This document shows, piece after piece, positions 6,604 to 13,306 of a DNA stretch of 17,689 bases. Numbering within the stretch: the first letter of the stretch is position 1; the number at the start of each line of letters is the position of its first letter. A model generated the notes under the pieces. That model was not told where the DNA came from. It was given only the letters and a program-made list of their open reading frames with translations, and ran no database searches. Source of the DNA: JBBTXJ01 sp038061815 (GTDB lineage Bacteria > Patescibacteriota > Patescibacteriia > Magasanikbacterales > JBBTXJ01); contig JBBTYK010000035.1 of the NCBI GenBank assembly GCA_038061815.1, positions 1 through 17,689 of the forward strand. Direction: 5' to 3'. A program made the translations under genes and the position numbers.

Positions 6604-9600
6604 TCAGCTGCATCCCGTCGTGCTCCCGCAATTCAAACATTTGTAACATGAACCGTTTCTAATCGTCACATGCCCGCACTGGTCGCACATTGGCGCATCG
6701 CCCATCATGCCTTTCAAATATGCGTTCACCCCGCCGCCGAGGTCGGTTGCGGAAACAGGAGCCGCAGGAACTGGAATCTCCGCATCGTGGGCCGATTGCA
6801 CATCTGGCGCCGGCGGCGACGCAAGCGGCATCTCAATCGTCTTCTGAACTTCCGCAAGCCGCACCAGTTGCGCCGCACGATTTCTCTGAATCCCCTTGGG
6901 CGGCACCTGCACGAAATCCGTTCTGCCCAAATACTCCATACCGAGCACGCGGAATATGAAATCCAAAATGGACGTCGCAAATTTCACGTTCGGATGAGTA
7001 GTGGCGCCCGCCGGTTCAAATCGCGTAAACGTAAATTTCTCCACCAGTTTTTCAAGCGGCACGCCGTGCTGAAGCGCGAATGAAACCGCCACCGCAAAAC
7101 TGTTCAAAACGCTCCGATACGCCGCGCCCTCTTTAAACATGTCAATAAAAATCTCGCCGAGCGTGCCGTCCGGATACTCGCCAGTGCGAATAAACAGCTT
7201 CTGCCCGCCGACCGATGCCTCCACCGTAATTCCACTCCGCTTTGCCGGCAATTTCCGCCGTTCACCATGAATGTACACGCGCTTCCCCACCACCTCGCCG
7301 TCGTTTGAATAATCATCCACGGCTCGCGAAGCGCCGCCCGCAGACGATGCCGCAACAATCGCCGGCTCGCTCACCAACGCTGTCTGCACGCCCGCCACAA
7401 CCGGCGCAATAACCACCGGCACCGCGCCGCTAACCGATGAATCCTTTTCTTTCTTCCCATTGCCATTCCCATTTTCTGATTTCGTAGAAAGCGGCTGCGA
7501 CAATTTGCATCCGTCGCGATAGATGGCCAGACACTTGAGTCCCAACCGCCATGATTCCATATATACCTTCTTCACATCATCAACCGTCGCATCATTCGGC
7601 ATGTTTATCGTCTTAGAAAGCGACCCGGAAATGAACGGCTGCGCAGCAGCAAGCATCCGCACATGCCCCAAGAAATGAATGTACCGTTCGCCGCGCACGC
7701 CGCACTTGTTGGCGCAATCAAACACGGCATAATGCTGCTCCTTGAGATGCGGCGCGCCTTCAATGGTCATGGAGCCGCACACATATTCATTGGCCTGCGC
7801 AATTTCATCCGCCACAAACCCGAGCCGCTCAAGCATGTTGAAATTCAAATCGTTGTATTCCGTCTCTGAAATATCGAGCCGCTTCATGGTGTCCTCACCC
7901 AGCATCCATACGTTAAAAGCAAACCTCAATTCAAATACGCTTCTCAAATTGCGTTCCAGTTTCTGAATGTCCTCATCAACAAATCCTTTTGCCTTGAGCG
8001 TCTCGTGATTGACCGCCGGCGCGCCTTCCAGCGTTCCGCGGCCGCGCATGTACGCGATGATGTCATCAATCTGCGCCTCCGTGTACCCGAGCGTGCGGAG
8101 CGCGGTCGGTACCGCCTCATTCACAATCTTAAAGTATCCGCCGCCGGCTAGTTTCTTGAATTTCACGAGCGCAAAATCCGGTTCAACACCCGTGGTCGCA
8201 CAATCCATCAGCAATCCGATGGTTCCGGTAGGTGCAAGCGCCGTTGTTTGCGCATTGCGGTATCCGTATTGTTCGCCCAGCGCAAGCGCCTCATCCCATG
8301 TCTGCCGCGCTGCGGCCAAAAGATACTCGGGACAGTATTTCGGGTCAATGCCAACAGGCGTCACGGACAATCCTTCATACTCTTCAGGCCGCGCATTATA
8401 CGCCGCGCGGCGATGATTTCGGATGATGCGCAACATATCATCGCGATTTTTTGCGTATTCCCGAAACGGCCCGAGGGTCTTTGACATCTCCGCGCTCGTG
8501 CGATAGCACTCGCCCGTCACCATCGCCGTCACCGCACCGGTGAATGCTATTGCCTCCGGGCTGTCATACGGAATGCCGGCGGTCATGAGTACCGCGCCTA
8601 AATTCGCGTAACCGAGTCCAAGTGTCCGAAATTGATAGGTCCCCTCCGCCATCTTCTTATACGGACCGGCGGACATAAGCACGGAAATCTCCAGAGTCAT
8701 CGCCCATATCCGAATCGCGTGCCGATAACCGTCGACGTCAAACTGATGCGTTTCCGTGTCATAAAAATGCGCCAAGTTGATGGACGCCAAATTACAGGCA
8801 GTGTCATCCAAAAACACGTACTCCGAACACGGGTTGGTCGCGCGAATGCGGCCCGACTGCGGACAGGTGTGCCACTCGTTGATGGTGGTATCAAACTGGA
8901 TGCCGGGGTCGGCGCAACGCCATGCGGCGTAGGCAATCTCGTCCCAGAGATTGCGCGCCTGCAGCGTGCGATTCACGCGGCTGTCCACGCGGCCCTTAAG
9001 TTCCCACTGGCCGTCGTTCAACACGCTCTCAATAAATTTATTCGGGACGCGCACGGAGTTATTGGAGTTCTGCCCCGACACCGTCTGGTACGCCGACCCT
9101 TCGTAATCCGCAGGGTACCCCGCCGCAACCAGCGCCGCCACCTTTTTTTCTTCTTCCACTTTCCAATTGATAAACCATTCAACTTCCGGATGGTCCATAT
9201 CCAGAATCACCATTTTGGCGGCGCGGCGCGTCGTGCCGCCGGATTTAATCGCTCCCGCCGCACGGTCGCCAATCAACAGCCATGATTGTATGCCAGATGA
9301 TTTCCCGCCGCCGGACAAACGTTCACCGGCGCCGCGCAACGAGGAAAAATTCGTGCCGGTTCCCGAACCGTATTTGAAGAGGCGCGCCTCGCGCACCCAC
9401 AAATCCATAATGCCGCCCTCATTCACCAAATCGTCATTCACGGATTGGATATAACAGTTGTGGACGACAACCCCGTTAGCGGAAAACACGCCCGATGAGG
9501 TTTGTATATCAAACACACGCTTCTTGCCAAGATACTCAAATGCTACAACCGTCTCCTCGTTAACATTCCCCTTTGCCTTGCCCAACACCTCCCGATTCAA

Positions 9601-11217
9601 CAGGCGCAACTTTTCTTTCTTGTCAGACGATACAAAACCAATTTGTTCTTCAAACTTTTTTCGTTCCGATGCATAAGCAATAACGATATGATGAAGAGTG
9701 CCGCGATTATCGCGGCTATCATGACAGTCGTTCACACGGGCATAGATACCGAGTCCGGCCAACAATAATTGCACACCGTGGGCCAACTTTTCCGACGTGG
9801 TGGCGAGACATACATCGCCAGAATTCCGACCGTTCTCCTTGCGAATCCGCACCGCTCCATCTGCCTGAAATAATCCCCGCAAAAACGCTCGTTGCGCGCC
9901 AGCTCGCGCAGCAAAAATTTTTTGTGGCACTACAACATGACGACTACCCAGCCCTAACTCATAGAGTTCTCTAAATTTAATCGTCTCTTTAAAATTATGA
10001 TTAACTATCCGATATTCCGCAGTTACGTCTGGTTTTTCGGTAACGGTATAAGCGCCAAATACGGTTTTGAACAGTCCGCTTACTCGTTCGTACTCATCAC
10101 GTGTTGCCGTTGCAACACCGAATAAGCTCGTACCTCCATAGGTAACCGCATAACCATCCCCAACATGAAAACCAATGAGTTCGGCCAATGCGGCGCCTAC
10201 TCGTGCTCGTGCCGGCGCCATCATCATTGGCAATGGTACTGCAGATGGTTTTGTGGTAAAAAGCACTTTACATCCCAAAACTGAACCAGCTGGCTTCCAC
10301 GCATATGACCCGCCCTCCTTCATACGTGTTGTTGCAGCAAAAACGAGATGATCACTCGTAATATCAACATATTGACCGTTTGACAATCGCATACGATACA
10401 CATCTCGCACGCCATTTTCTTTCACCGCCACTATTTGAGCCCACCCTTTTCCGTCAAACACGGAAAGATCGGTGCGTTGCTTTTCCACTATATACTGAAT
10501 TGGCAGCAATCCCTCATTTGTCAGCAACATTGTATCCCCAACAACACATGCGTGGGGCTGTGGATGTTCATACGCATTTAACGCCAAGCGCGATTCGCCG
10601 GTATCATTATCAACAATCCAATGTCCCTGCGGCGGCCCCTCAATGCCGTAGGCCCAATGCAAACCCGTGTTAAACCACTGCGGAGAATTCGGCGCCGCCA
10701 TTTGCGTCAACAGCATGTACACCATCTCGTCGTAAAAAATCTGCGCATCCTGCTCGGAGGCAAAATACCCGTACTTTTCCCCCCAGTACCGCCAGCATCC
10801 GGCAAGACGATGCACAATCTGACGCACCGAACGCTCGGGTCCAAGCATGGGAGACCCGTCGTTCTCTTTCATAATGGCGCCATCTGCGCCATACTGTGGC
10901 ACGCCCGTTTTACGAAAATATTTTTGCGCCAAAATATCCACGGCCACCTGTGACCACGTGTTAGGCACCTCAATATCCTTCATCTCAAACACCACCGTGC
11001 CGTCTGGTTCGCGGATGACGCTCGCGCGCTTTTCGTAAGTGACCAAATCGTACGGCGAGACACCGTCCTTCGTGAACCGCCGTTCAAACCGCAACCCGTC
11101 GTCGCGATACACGCCACGCCGCTCCTTATATTGCGGTGCCTCAAGCGGCGGCATGCCCGTGGTTCCTGCGTGCTCATCGACCTTTTGGGTGGTGTGCTGG
11201 GTATCAAGTGGCCCCAT
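6604..11217 (-). CDS. nrdJ: class II (adenosylcobalamin-dependent) ribonucleotide reductase precursor with intein
   Basis: A 1537-aa precursor; 1173 aa after intein removal. It reduces ribonucleotides to deoxyribonucleotides using a thiyl radical generated from adenosylcobalamin. Numbered in the precursor: the N-terminal region holds AAPNSPQWFNTGLHWAYGI (about 174-192) and HPQPHA (218-223), then the intein 224-587. Next come CYIQSVNDDLV with the redox-active cysteine C588, GSGTGTNFSSLRG, SNNSVRVPNKF, and ATNPCSEY with N795, radical-site C797 and E799, followed by ACNLASIN with partner cysteine C808. The C-terminal third carries a low-complexity linker (NGNGNGKKEK), a TSCPD-type domain, and a six-cysteine zinc-ribbon-like tail (C1511, C1514, C1524, C1527, C1530, C1536) that probably relays electrons or binds metal. 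All catalytic residues are intact. Two NrdR boxes lie upstream. The ATG at 11217 is preceded by TATAAC and no SD. Confidence 0.96.
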   Translation of the reverse strand: MGPLDTQHTTQKVDEHAGTTGMPPLEAPQYKERRGVYRDDGLRFERRFTKDGVSPYDLVTYEKRASVIREPDGTVVFEMKDIEVPNTWSQVAVDILAQKYFRKTGVPQYGADGAIMKENDGSPMLGPERSVRQIVHRLAGCWRYWGEKYGYFASEQDAQIFYDEMVYMLLTQMAAPNSPQWFNTGLHWAYGIEGPPQGHWIVDNDTGESRLALNAYEHPQPHACVVGDTMLLTNEGLLPIQYIVEKQRTDLSVFDGKGWAQIVAVKENGVRDVYRMRLSNGQYVDITSDHLVFAATTRMKEGGSYAWKPAGSVLGCKVLFTTKPSAVPLPMMMAPARARVGAALAELIGFHVGDGYAVTYGGTSLFGVATATRDEYERVSGLFKTVFGAYTVTEKPDVTAEYRIVNHNFKETIKFRELYELGLGSRHVVVPQKIFAARAGAQRAFLRGLFQADGAVRIRKENGRNSGDVCLATTSEKLAHGVQLLLAGLGIYARVNDCHDSRDNRGTLHHIVIAYASERKKFEEQIGFVSSDKKEKLRLLNREVLGKAKGNVNEETVVAFEYLGKKRVFDIQTSSGVFSANGVVVHNCYIQSVNDDLVNEGGIMDLWVREARLFKYGSGTGTNFSSLRGAGERLSGGGKSSGIQSWLLIGDRAAGAIKSGGTTRRAAKMVILDMDHPEVEWFINWKVEEEKKVAALVAAGYPADYEGSAYQTVSGQNSNNSVRVPNKFIESVLNDGQWELKGRVDSRVNRTLQARNLWDEIAYAAWRCADPGIQFDTTINEWHTCPQSGRIRATNPCSEYVFLDDTACNLASINLAHFYDTETHQFDVDGYRHAIRIWAMTLEISVLMSAGPYKKMAEGTYQFRTLGLGYANLGAVLMTAGIPYDSPEAIAFTGAVTAMVTGECYRTSAEMSKTLGPFREYAKNRDDMLRIIRNHRRAAYNARPEEYEGLSVTPVGIDPKYCPEYLLAAARQTWDEALALGEQYGYRNAQTTALAPTGTIGLLMDCATTGVEPDFALVKFKKLAGGGYFKIVNEAVPTALRTLGYTEAQIDDIIAYMRGRGTLEGAPAVNHETLKAKGFVDEDIQKLERNLRSVFELRFAFNVWMLGEDTMKRLDISETEYNDLNFNMLERLGFVADEIAQANEYVCGSMTIEGAPHLKEQHYAVFDCANKCGVRGERYIHFLGHVRMLAAAQPFISGSLSKTINMPNDATVDDVKKVYMESWRLGLKCLAIYRDGCKLSQPLSTKSENGNGNGKKEKDSSVSGAVPVVIAPVVAGVQTALVSEPAIVAASSAGGASRAVDDYSNDGEVVGKRVYIHGERRKLPAKRSGITVEASVGGQKLFIRTGEYPDGTLGEIFIDMFKEGAAYRSVLNSFAVAVSFALQHGVPLEKLVEKFTFTRFEPAGATTHPNVKFATSILDFIFRVLGMEYLGRTDFVQVPPKGIQRNRAAQLVRLAEVQKTIEMPLASPPAPDVQSAHDAEIPVPAAPVSATDLGGGVNAYLKGMMGDAPMCDQCGHVTIRNGSCYKCLNCGSTTGCS
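9457..10548 (-). mobile_element. in-frame LAGLIDADG intein in nrdJ
   Basis: A 364-residue protein-splicing element (precursor residues 224-587). Splice signals, numbered within the intein: C1 with block A CVVGDTMLLTNEG; block B DITSDH with T64-x-x-H67; block F VFDIQTSSGVFSANG; penultimate H363 and N364; then extein C+1. Homing-endonuclease motifs: AELIGFHVGDGYA (D131) and AFLRGLFQADGAV (D230), both aspartates present, so the endonuclease may be active. Splicing would join HPQPHA to CYIQSVNDDL, recreating the conserved reductase active-site motif; C+1 is itself the redox cysteine. The DNA is noticeably less GC-rich than the flanking exteins, as expected of a mobile insertion. Confidence 0.96.
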
Positions 11218-11222
11218 AGTCC

Positions 11223-11228
11223 GTTATA
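11223..11228 (-). promoter_or_regulatory. -10-like box next to the nrdJ start
   Basis: TATAAC on the minus strand ends 5 nt before the nrdJ ATG, which would give a leaderless transcript. No convincing -35 is found at 16-18 nt, so this is weaker than the distal promoter at 11387-11415. Confidence 0.4.
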
Positions 11229-11264
11229 GTCTTTAAATAAACCAATTTTTACACCGAATAAAAG

Positions 11265-11306
11265 AGAGCACCGGACGTTTGCATGTAAAAGATGACACGA
11301 TGCTCT
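11265..11306 (-). terminator. terminator-like hairpin in the nrdJ leader
   Basis: On the minus strand a 9-bp stem (AGAGCATCG with CGGTGCTCT, one G-U pair; 11306-11298 with 11273-11265) closes a 24-nt loop and is followed by CTTTTATT. It lies between the NrdR boxes and the nrdJ start, so it could act as an attenuator in a long leader, or end a short RNA. No antiterminator was found by eye. Confidence 0.35.
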
Positions 11307-11318
11307 TATCGTATCAAT

Positions 11319-11334
11319 CCACTACATCTTGTGT
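11319..11334 (-). promoter_or_regulatory. NrdR box 1
   Basis: CCACTACATCTTGTGT matches the NrdR consensus ACACWAYATMTWGTGT at 15 of 16 positions. NrdR is the ATP/dATP-sensing repressor of ribonucleotide reductase genes. The box lies 101 bp upstream of the nrdJ ATG. Confidence 0.85.
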
Positions 11335-11350
11335 CTTGTTGTATTTTACG

Positions 11351-11366
11351 ACACAATATCTTGTGG
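11351..11366 (-). promoter_or_regulatory. NrdR box 2
   Basis: ACACAATATCTTGTGG matches the NrdR consensus at 15 of 16 positions. It is 32 bp (three helical turns) from box 1, which is the usual spacing for paired NrdR boxes. Confidence 0.87.
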
Positions 11367-11386
11367 ACCGCTGACAGTCACTCATC

Positions 11387-11415
11387 AGTATAGCAACCGC
11401 GCAACAATGAAACAA
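11387..11415 (-). promoter_or_regulatory. candidate NrdR-controlled distal promoter of nrdJ
   Basis: On the minus strand TTGTTT (11415-11410), a 17-nt spacer and TATACT (11392-11387) predict a start near 11380, just upstream of NrdR box 2. This would give a leader of about 160 nt containing both boxes' DNA and the hairpin at 11265-11306. NrdR bound here would sit right in front of the starting polymerase. Confidence 0.55.
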
Positions 11416-11461
11416 CGTGCTGTCAATGGCCGTCATTGAGAGAAAAATCAGACCGGCCCGC

Positions 11462-11490
11462 TTGTTATCCACATCCGCCTGCGTTACAAT
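11462..11490 (+). promoter_or_regulatory. ruvB promoter, leaderless geometry
   Basis: TTGTTA (11462-11467) and TACAAT (11485-11490) are separated by 17 nt. The -10 ends 7 nt before the ATG at 11498, so the transcript would start at the start codon. This decides the ruvB start over the in-frame ATG at 11489 (inside the -10) and the GTG at 11417 (upstream of the promoter). Confidence 0.75.
11465..11473 (+). promoter_or_regulatory. consensus DnaA box within the ruvB promoter
   Basis: TTATCCACA is a perfect high-affinity DnaA box and overlaps the -35 and spacer of the ruvB promoter. A single 9-mer can arise by chance, and no cluster of boxes or AT-rich unwinding element is seen, so this is not an origin. 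Confidence 0.4.
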
Positions 11491-11497
11491 GCCCCGT

Positions 11498-12520
11498 ATG
11501 GACGATGAACACCAAATCACCACCGCCGAAGGCGCCACCGATGAACGACTTTTTGAAGTTGGTCTCCGCCCGCAGACGCTCACCGAGTTCATCGGCCAAC
11601 ATCACATTAAAGATAATCTTTCCGTTTTTATGGAGGCCGCGCGCGGACGCAATGAGGCGTTTGAACACACACTCCTCTACGGCAATCCAGGCCTCGGTAA
11701 GACCACGCTCGCGCACATCATCGCTAAAGAGATGGGCGGGTCGCTCGTCATCACGTCCGGCCCGTCGCTGGAGCGCGTAGGCGACCTCGCCGCCATCCTT
11801 TCCAATCTCCAACAGGGCGATGTCTTGTTCATTGACGAAATCCACCGCATCAACAAAACCATTGAGGAGGCGCTCTATCCGGCCATGGAAGATTACGCCC
11901 TTGATATCATTTTAGGGAAGGGTCCGGCCGCGCGCACGCTCCGCATGCCGCTCGCAAAATTCACGCTCATCGGCGCCACCACGCGCATGAGCCTTCTCTC
12001 GGGGCCGCTCCGTGACCGCTTTGGCCATACGTTCCATCTGCAATTCTACGAAGCGCCGGATATTGAACACATCTTGCGCCGTAGCGCGCGCATTTTGGAA
12101 ACACCGCTGGACGATACCGCCTGCGCGCTCATCGCGAGCCGCGCCCGCCGCACGCCGCGCGTCGCAAACCGGCTGCTTCGCCGTATTCGCGACTTTGCGC
12201 AAATCGGCGGCGACGGCGCCATTACCGAAGAACAGGCGCGCTACGCGCTTGACCGCTTGCAGGTGGACCCGCTTGGTTTGGAAGAAACTGACCGCCTCAT
12301 CCTGCGCGCCATCATTGAAAAATTTGATGGCGGCCCGGTGGGACTTCAGACCATTGCAGCCGCCACCGCAGAAGACGTAAGCACCGTGGAAGAGGTATAC
12401 GAACCGTTTTTAATGCAAATTGGATTCATTGAGCGCACTCCCAAAGGCCGCTGCGCAACGCGGCTCGCATACGAGCACCTCGGCTTTCCCGCACCCGCCA
12501 AACCTGCTACACTGATATAA
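11498..12520 (+). CDS. ruvB: Holliday junction branch migration ATPase RuvB
   Basis: A 340-aa AAA+ motor that forms hexamers with RuvA on Holliday junctions and drives branch migration in recombinational repair. Visible features: N-terminal LRPQTLTEFIGQ, Walker A GNPGLGKTT (about residues 64-72), Walker B DVLFIDEIHR (about 108-117), the RuvA-contacting hairpin region after it, sensor 1 IGATTR, arginine-finger segment LRDRFG, and the C-terminal winged helix with GLQTIAAATAEDVSTVEEVYEPFL and IERTPKGRCAT. Length is normal for the family. The start at 11498 rests on the promoter 7 nt upstream. The gene is divergent from nrdJ and heads an operon with two membrane-protein genes, 2 nt and then 1 nt apart. 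ruvA and ruvC are not in the window. Confidence 0.97.
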   Translation: MDDEHQITTAEGATDERLFEVGLRPQTLTEFIGQHHIKDNLSVFMEAARGRNEAFEHTLLYGNPGLGKTTLAHIIAKEMGGSLVITSGPSLERVGDLAAILSNLQQGDVLFIDEIHRINKTIEEALYPAMEDYALDIILGKGPAARTLRMPLAKFTLIGATTRMSLLSGPLRDRFGHTFHLQFYEAPDIEHILRRSARILETPLDDTACALIASRARRTPRVANRLLRRIRDFAQIGGDGAITEEQARYALDRLQVDPLGLEETDRLILRAIIEKFDGGPVGLQTIAAATAEDVSTVEEVYEPFLMQIGFIERTPKGRCATRLAYEHLGFPAPAKPATLI

Positions 12521-12522
12521 AT

Positions 12523-12777
12523 ATGCTCTCCCTTCCTCTGTCATTCTTTGTCATCATCTATGCCCTCTTCGCGCTCGTTACTCTCTCGTTTGCGTTTATC
12601 AACATCTACCACATTGTGAGCACAGGCACGCTTACGCTCTTGAGTTTTTCCTTGAGCGCGTTCGTCGTACTCCTCATGATAGGCATCATCGCGGTAACCG
12701 GCATCTTCGTCGGCGCGCTTGACCTCTCACAGGGCGCCGTCATTTTTGAAAGCGTCCCCGTGCTCCCGTCGCTCTAA
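12523..12777 (+). CDS. small two-helix membrane protein, unknown function
   Basis: An 84-aa hydrophobic protein with two predicted membrane helices (about residues 5-30 and 38-66) and a short polar C-terminal tail. No known motif is recognised. It begins 2 nt after the ruvB stop and ends 1 nt before the next ATG (TAATATG), so all three genes are probably made from one message with coupled translation. Its link to ruvB is positional only; partnership with the neighbouring PH-domain membrane protein is the more natural guess. Confidence 0.75.
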   Translation: MLSLPLSFFVIIYALFALVTLSFAFINIYHIVSTGTLTLLSFSLSAFVVLLMIGIIAVTGIFVGALDLSQGAVIFESVPVLPSL

Positions 12778-12778
12778 T

Positions 12779-13306
12779 ATGCGTACACTCTCCGAAACCA
12801 TCCATCAACAGCCGCACGAACGCATCATCATGACGCTTCGCCGCCACCCCATTACGTTTATCGCAAAAATTTTTCTGTGCCTCCTGCTCTTCGCGCTTCC
12901 GTTTCTCCTCATGCCGCTCTTGGAAGAACCGCTCGCCGACCTGTACTGGGGCGCCGCCCTCCGGCTCCTCGGCAGCGCGTATCTGCTCCTCGTCACCGTT
13001 TTTTTCCACGCGCTCTTCATAGATTATTATTTGGATGTCTGGATTGTCACCAACGACCGCATCATTGACGTGCATCAGTCAGGGCTCTTCAAACGCACCA
13101 TCGCGGAGCTGGATTTGAAACAAGTGCAGGACGTCACCTCGCAAACCGTGGGATTCTTCGGCACTTTTTTCAATTACGGAAACGTCGGCATCCAAACCGC
13201 GGGCTCCAAACAAAAATTTGATTTCCAAAATGTCGCGAAGCCGCACGAAATCCGCGGCGAACTCCTCAAACTCGCCGAACTGGATGCGAAAGAAGATCAC
13301 TTATAA
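12779..13306 (+). CDS. membrane protein with bacterial PH (DUF304/YdbT-like) domain
   Basis: A 175-aa protein with a short cytoplasmic N-terminus (HERIIMTLRRHPITF), two membrane helices in a hairpin (about 30-50 and 60-82), then a C-terminal bacterial PH-like domain: DYYLDVWIVTNDRIIDVHQSGLFKRTIAELDLKQVQDV, GTFFNYGNVGIQTAG and a terminal helix. The VTNDRII and L-x-x-I-Q-D/V-x-D-V type signatures are those of the DUF304/bPH2 family. The function of these domains is poorly known. It is last in the ruvB operon, and its 3' end overlaps the convergent SpoIID gene by 10 nt; no terminator hairpin is seen between them. The start at 12779 is set by coupling with the upstream stop. Confidence 0.85.
   Translation: MRTLSETIHQQPHERIIMTLRRHPITFIAKIFLCLLLFALPFLLMPLLEEPLADLYWGAALRLLGSAYLLLVTVFFHALFIDYYLDVWIVTNDRIIDVHQSGLFKRTIAELDLKQVQDVTSQTVGFFGTFFNYGNVGIQTAGSKQKFDFQNVAKPHEIRGELLKLAELDAKEDHL

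Noticed and set aside
8632..9285. 217-codon plus-strand open frame opposite nrdJ
   Set aside because: It is a shadow of the conserved nrdJ frame in GC-rich DNA, with no domain and no start signals. The same holds for the long antisense frames over the GH1 gene (4198-4935) and the anchored glycosidase gene (5412-6047).
11218..11380. Cobalamin riboswitch upstream of nrdJ
   Set aside because: B12 control would make sense, but the leader is too short and lacks the conserved B12-box and GCCACTG-type core by eye.
11417..11497. Longer RuvB starting at GTG 11417
   Set aside because: It lies upstream of the promoter at 11462-11490, and RuvB proteins normally start close to the LRPxTLxxxIGQ motif.
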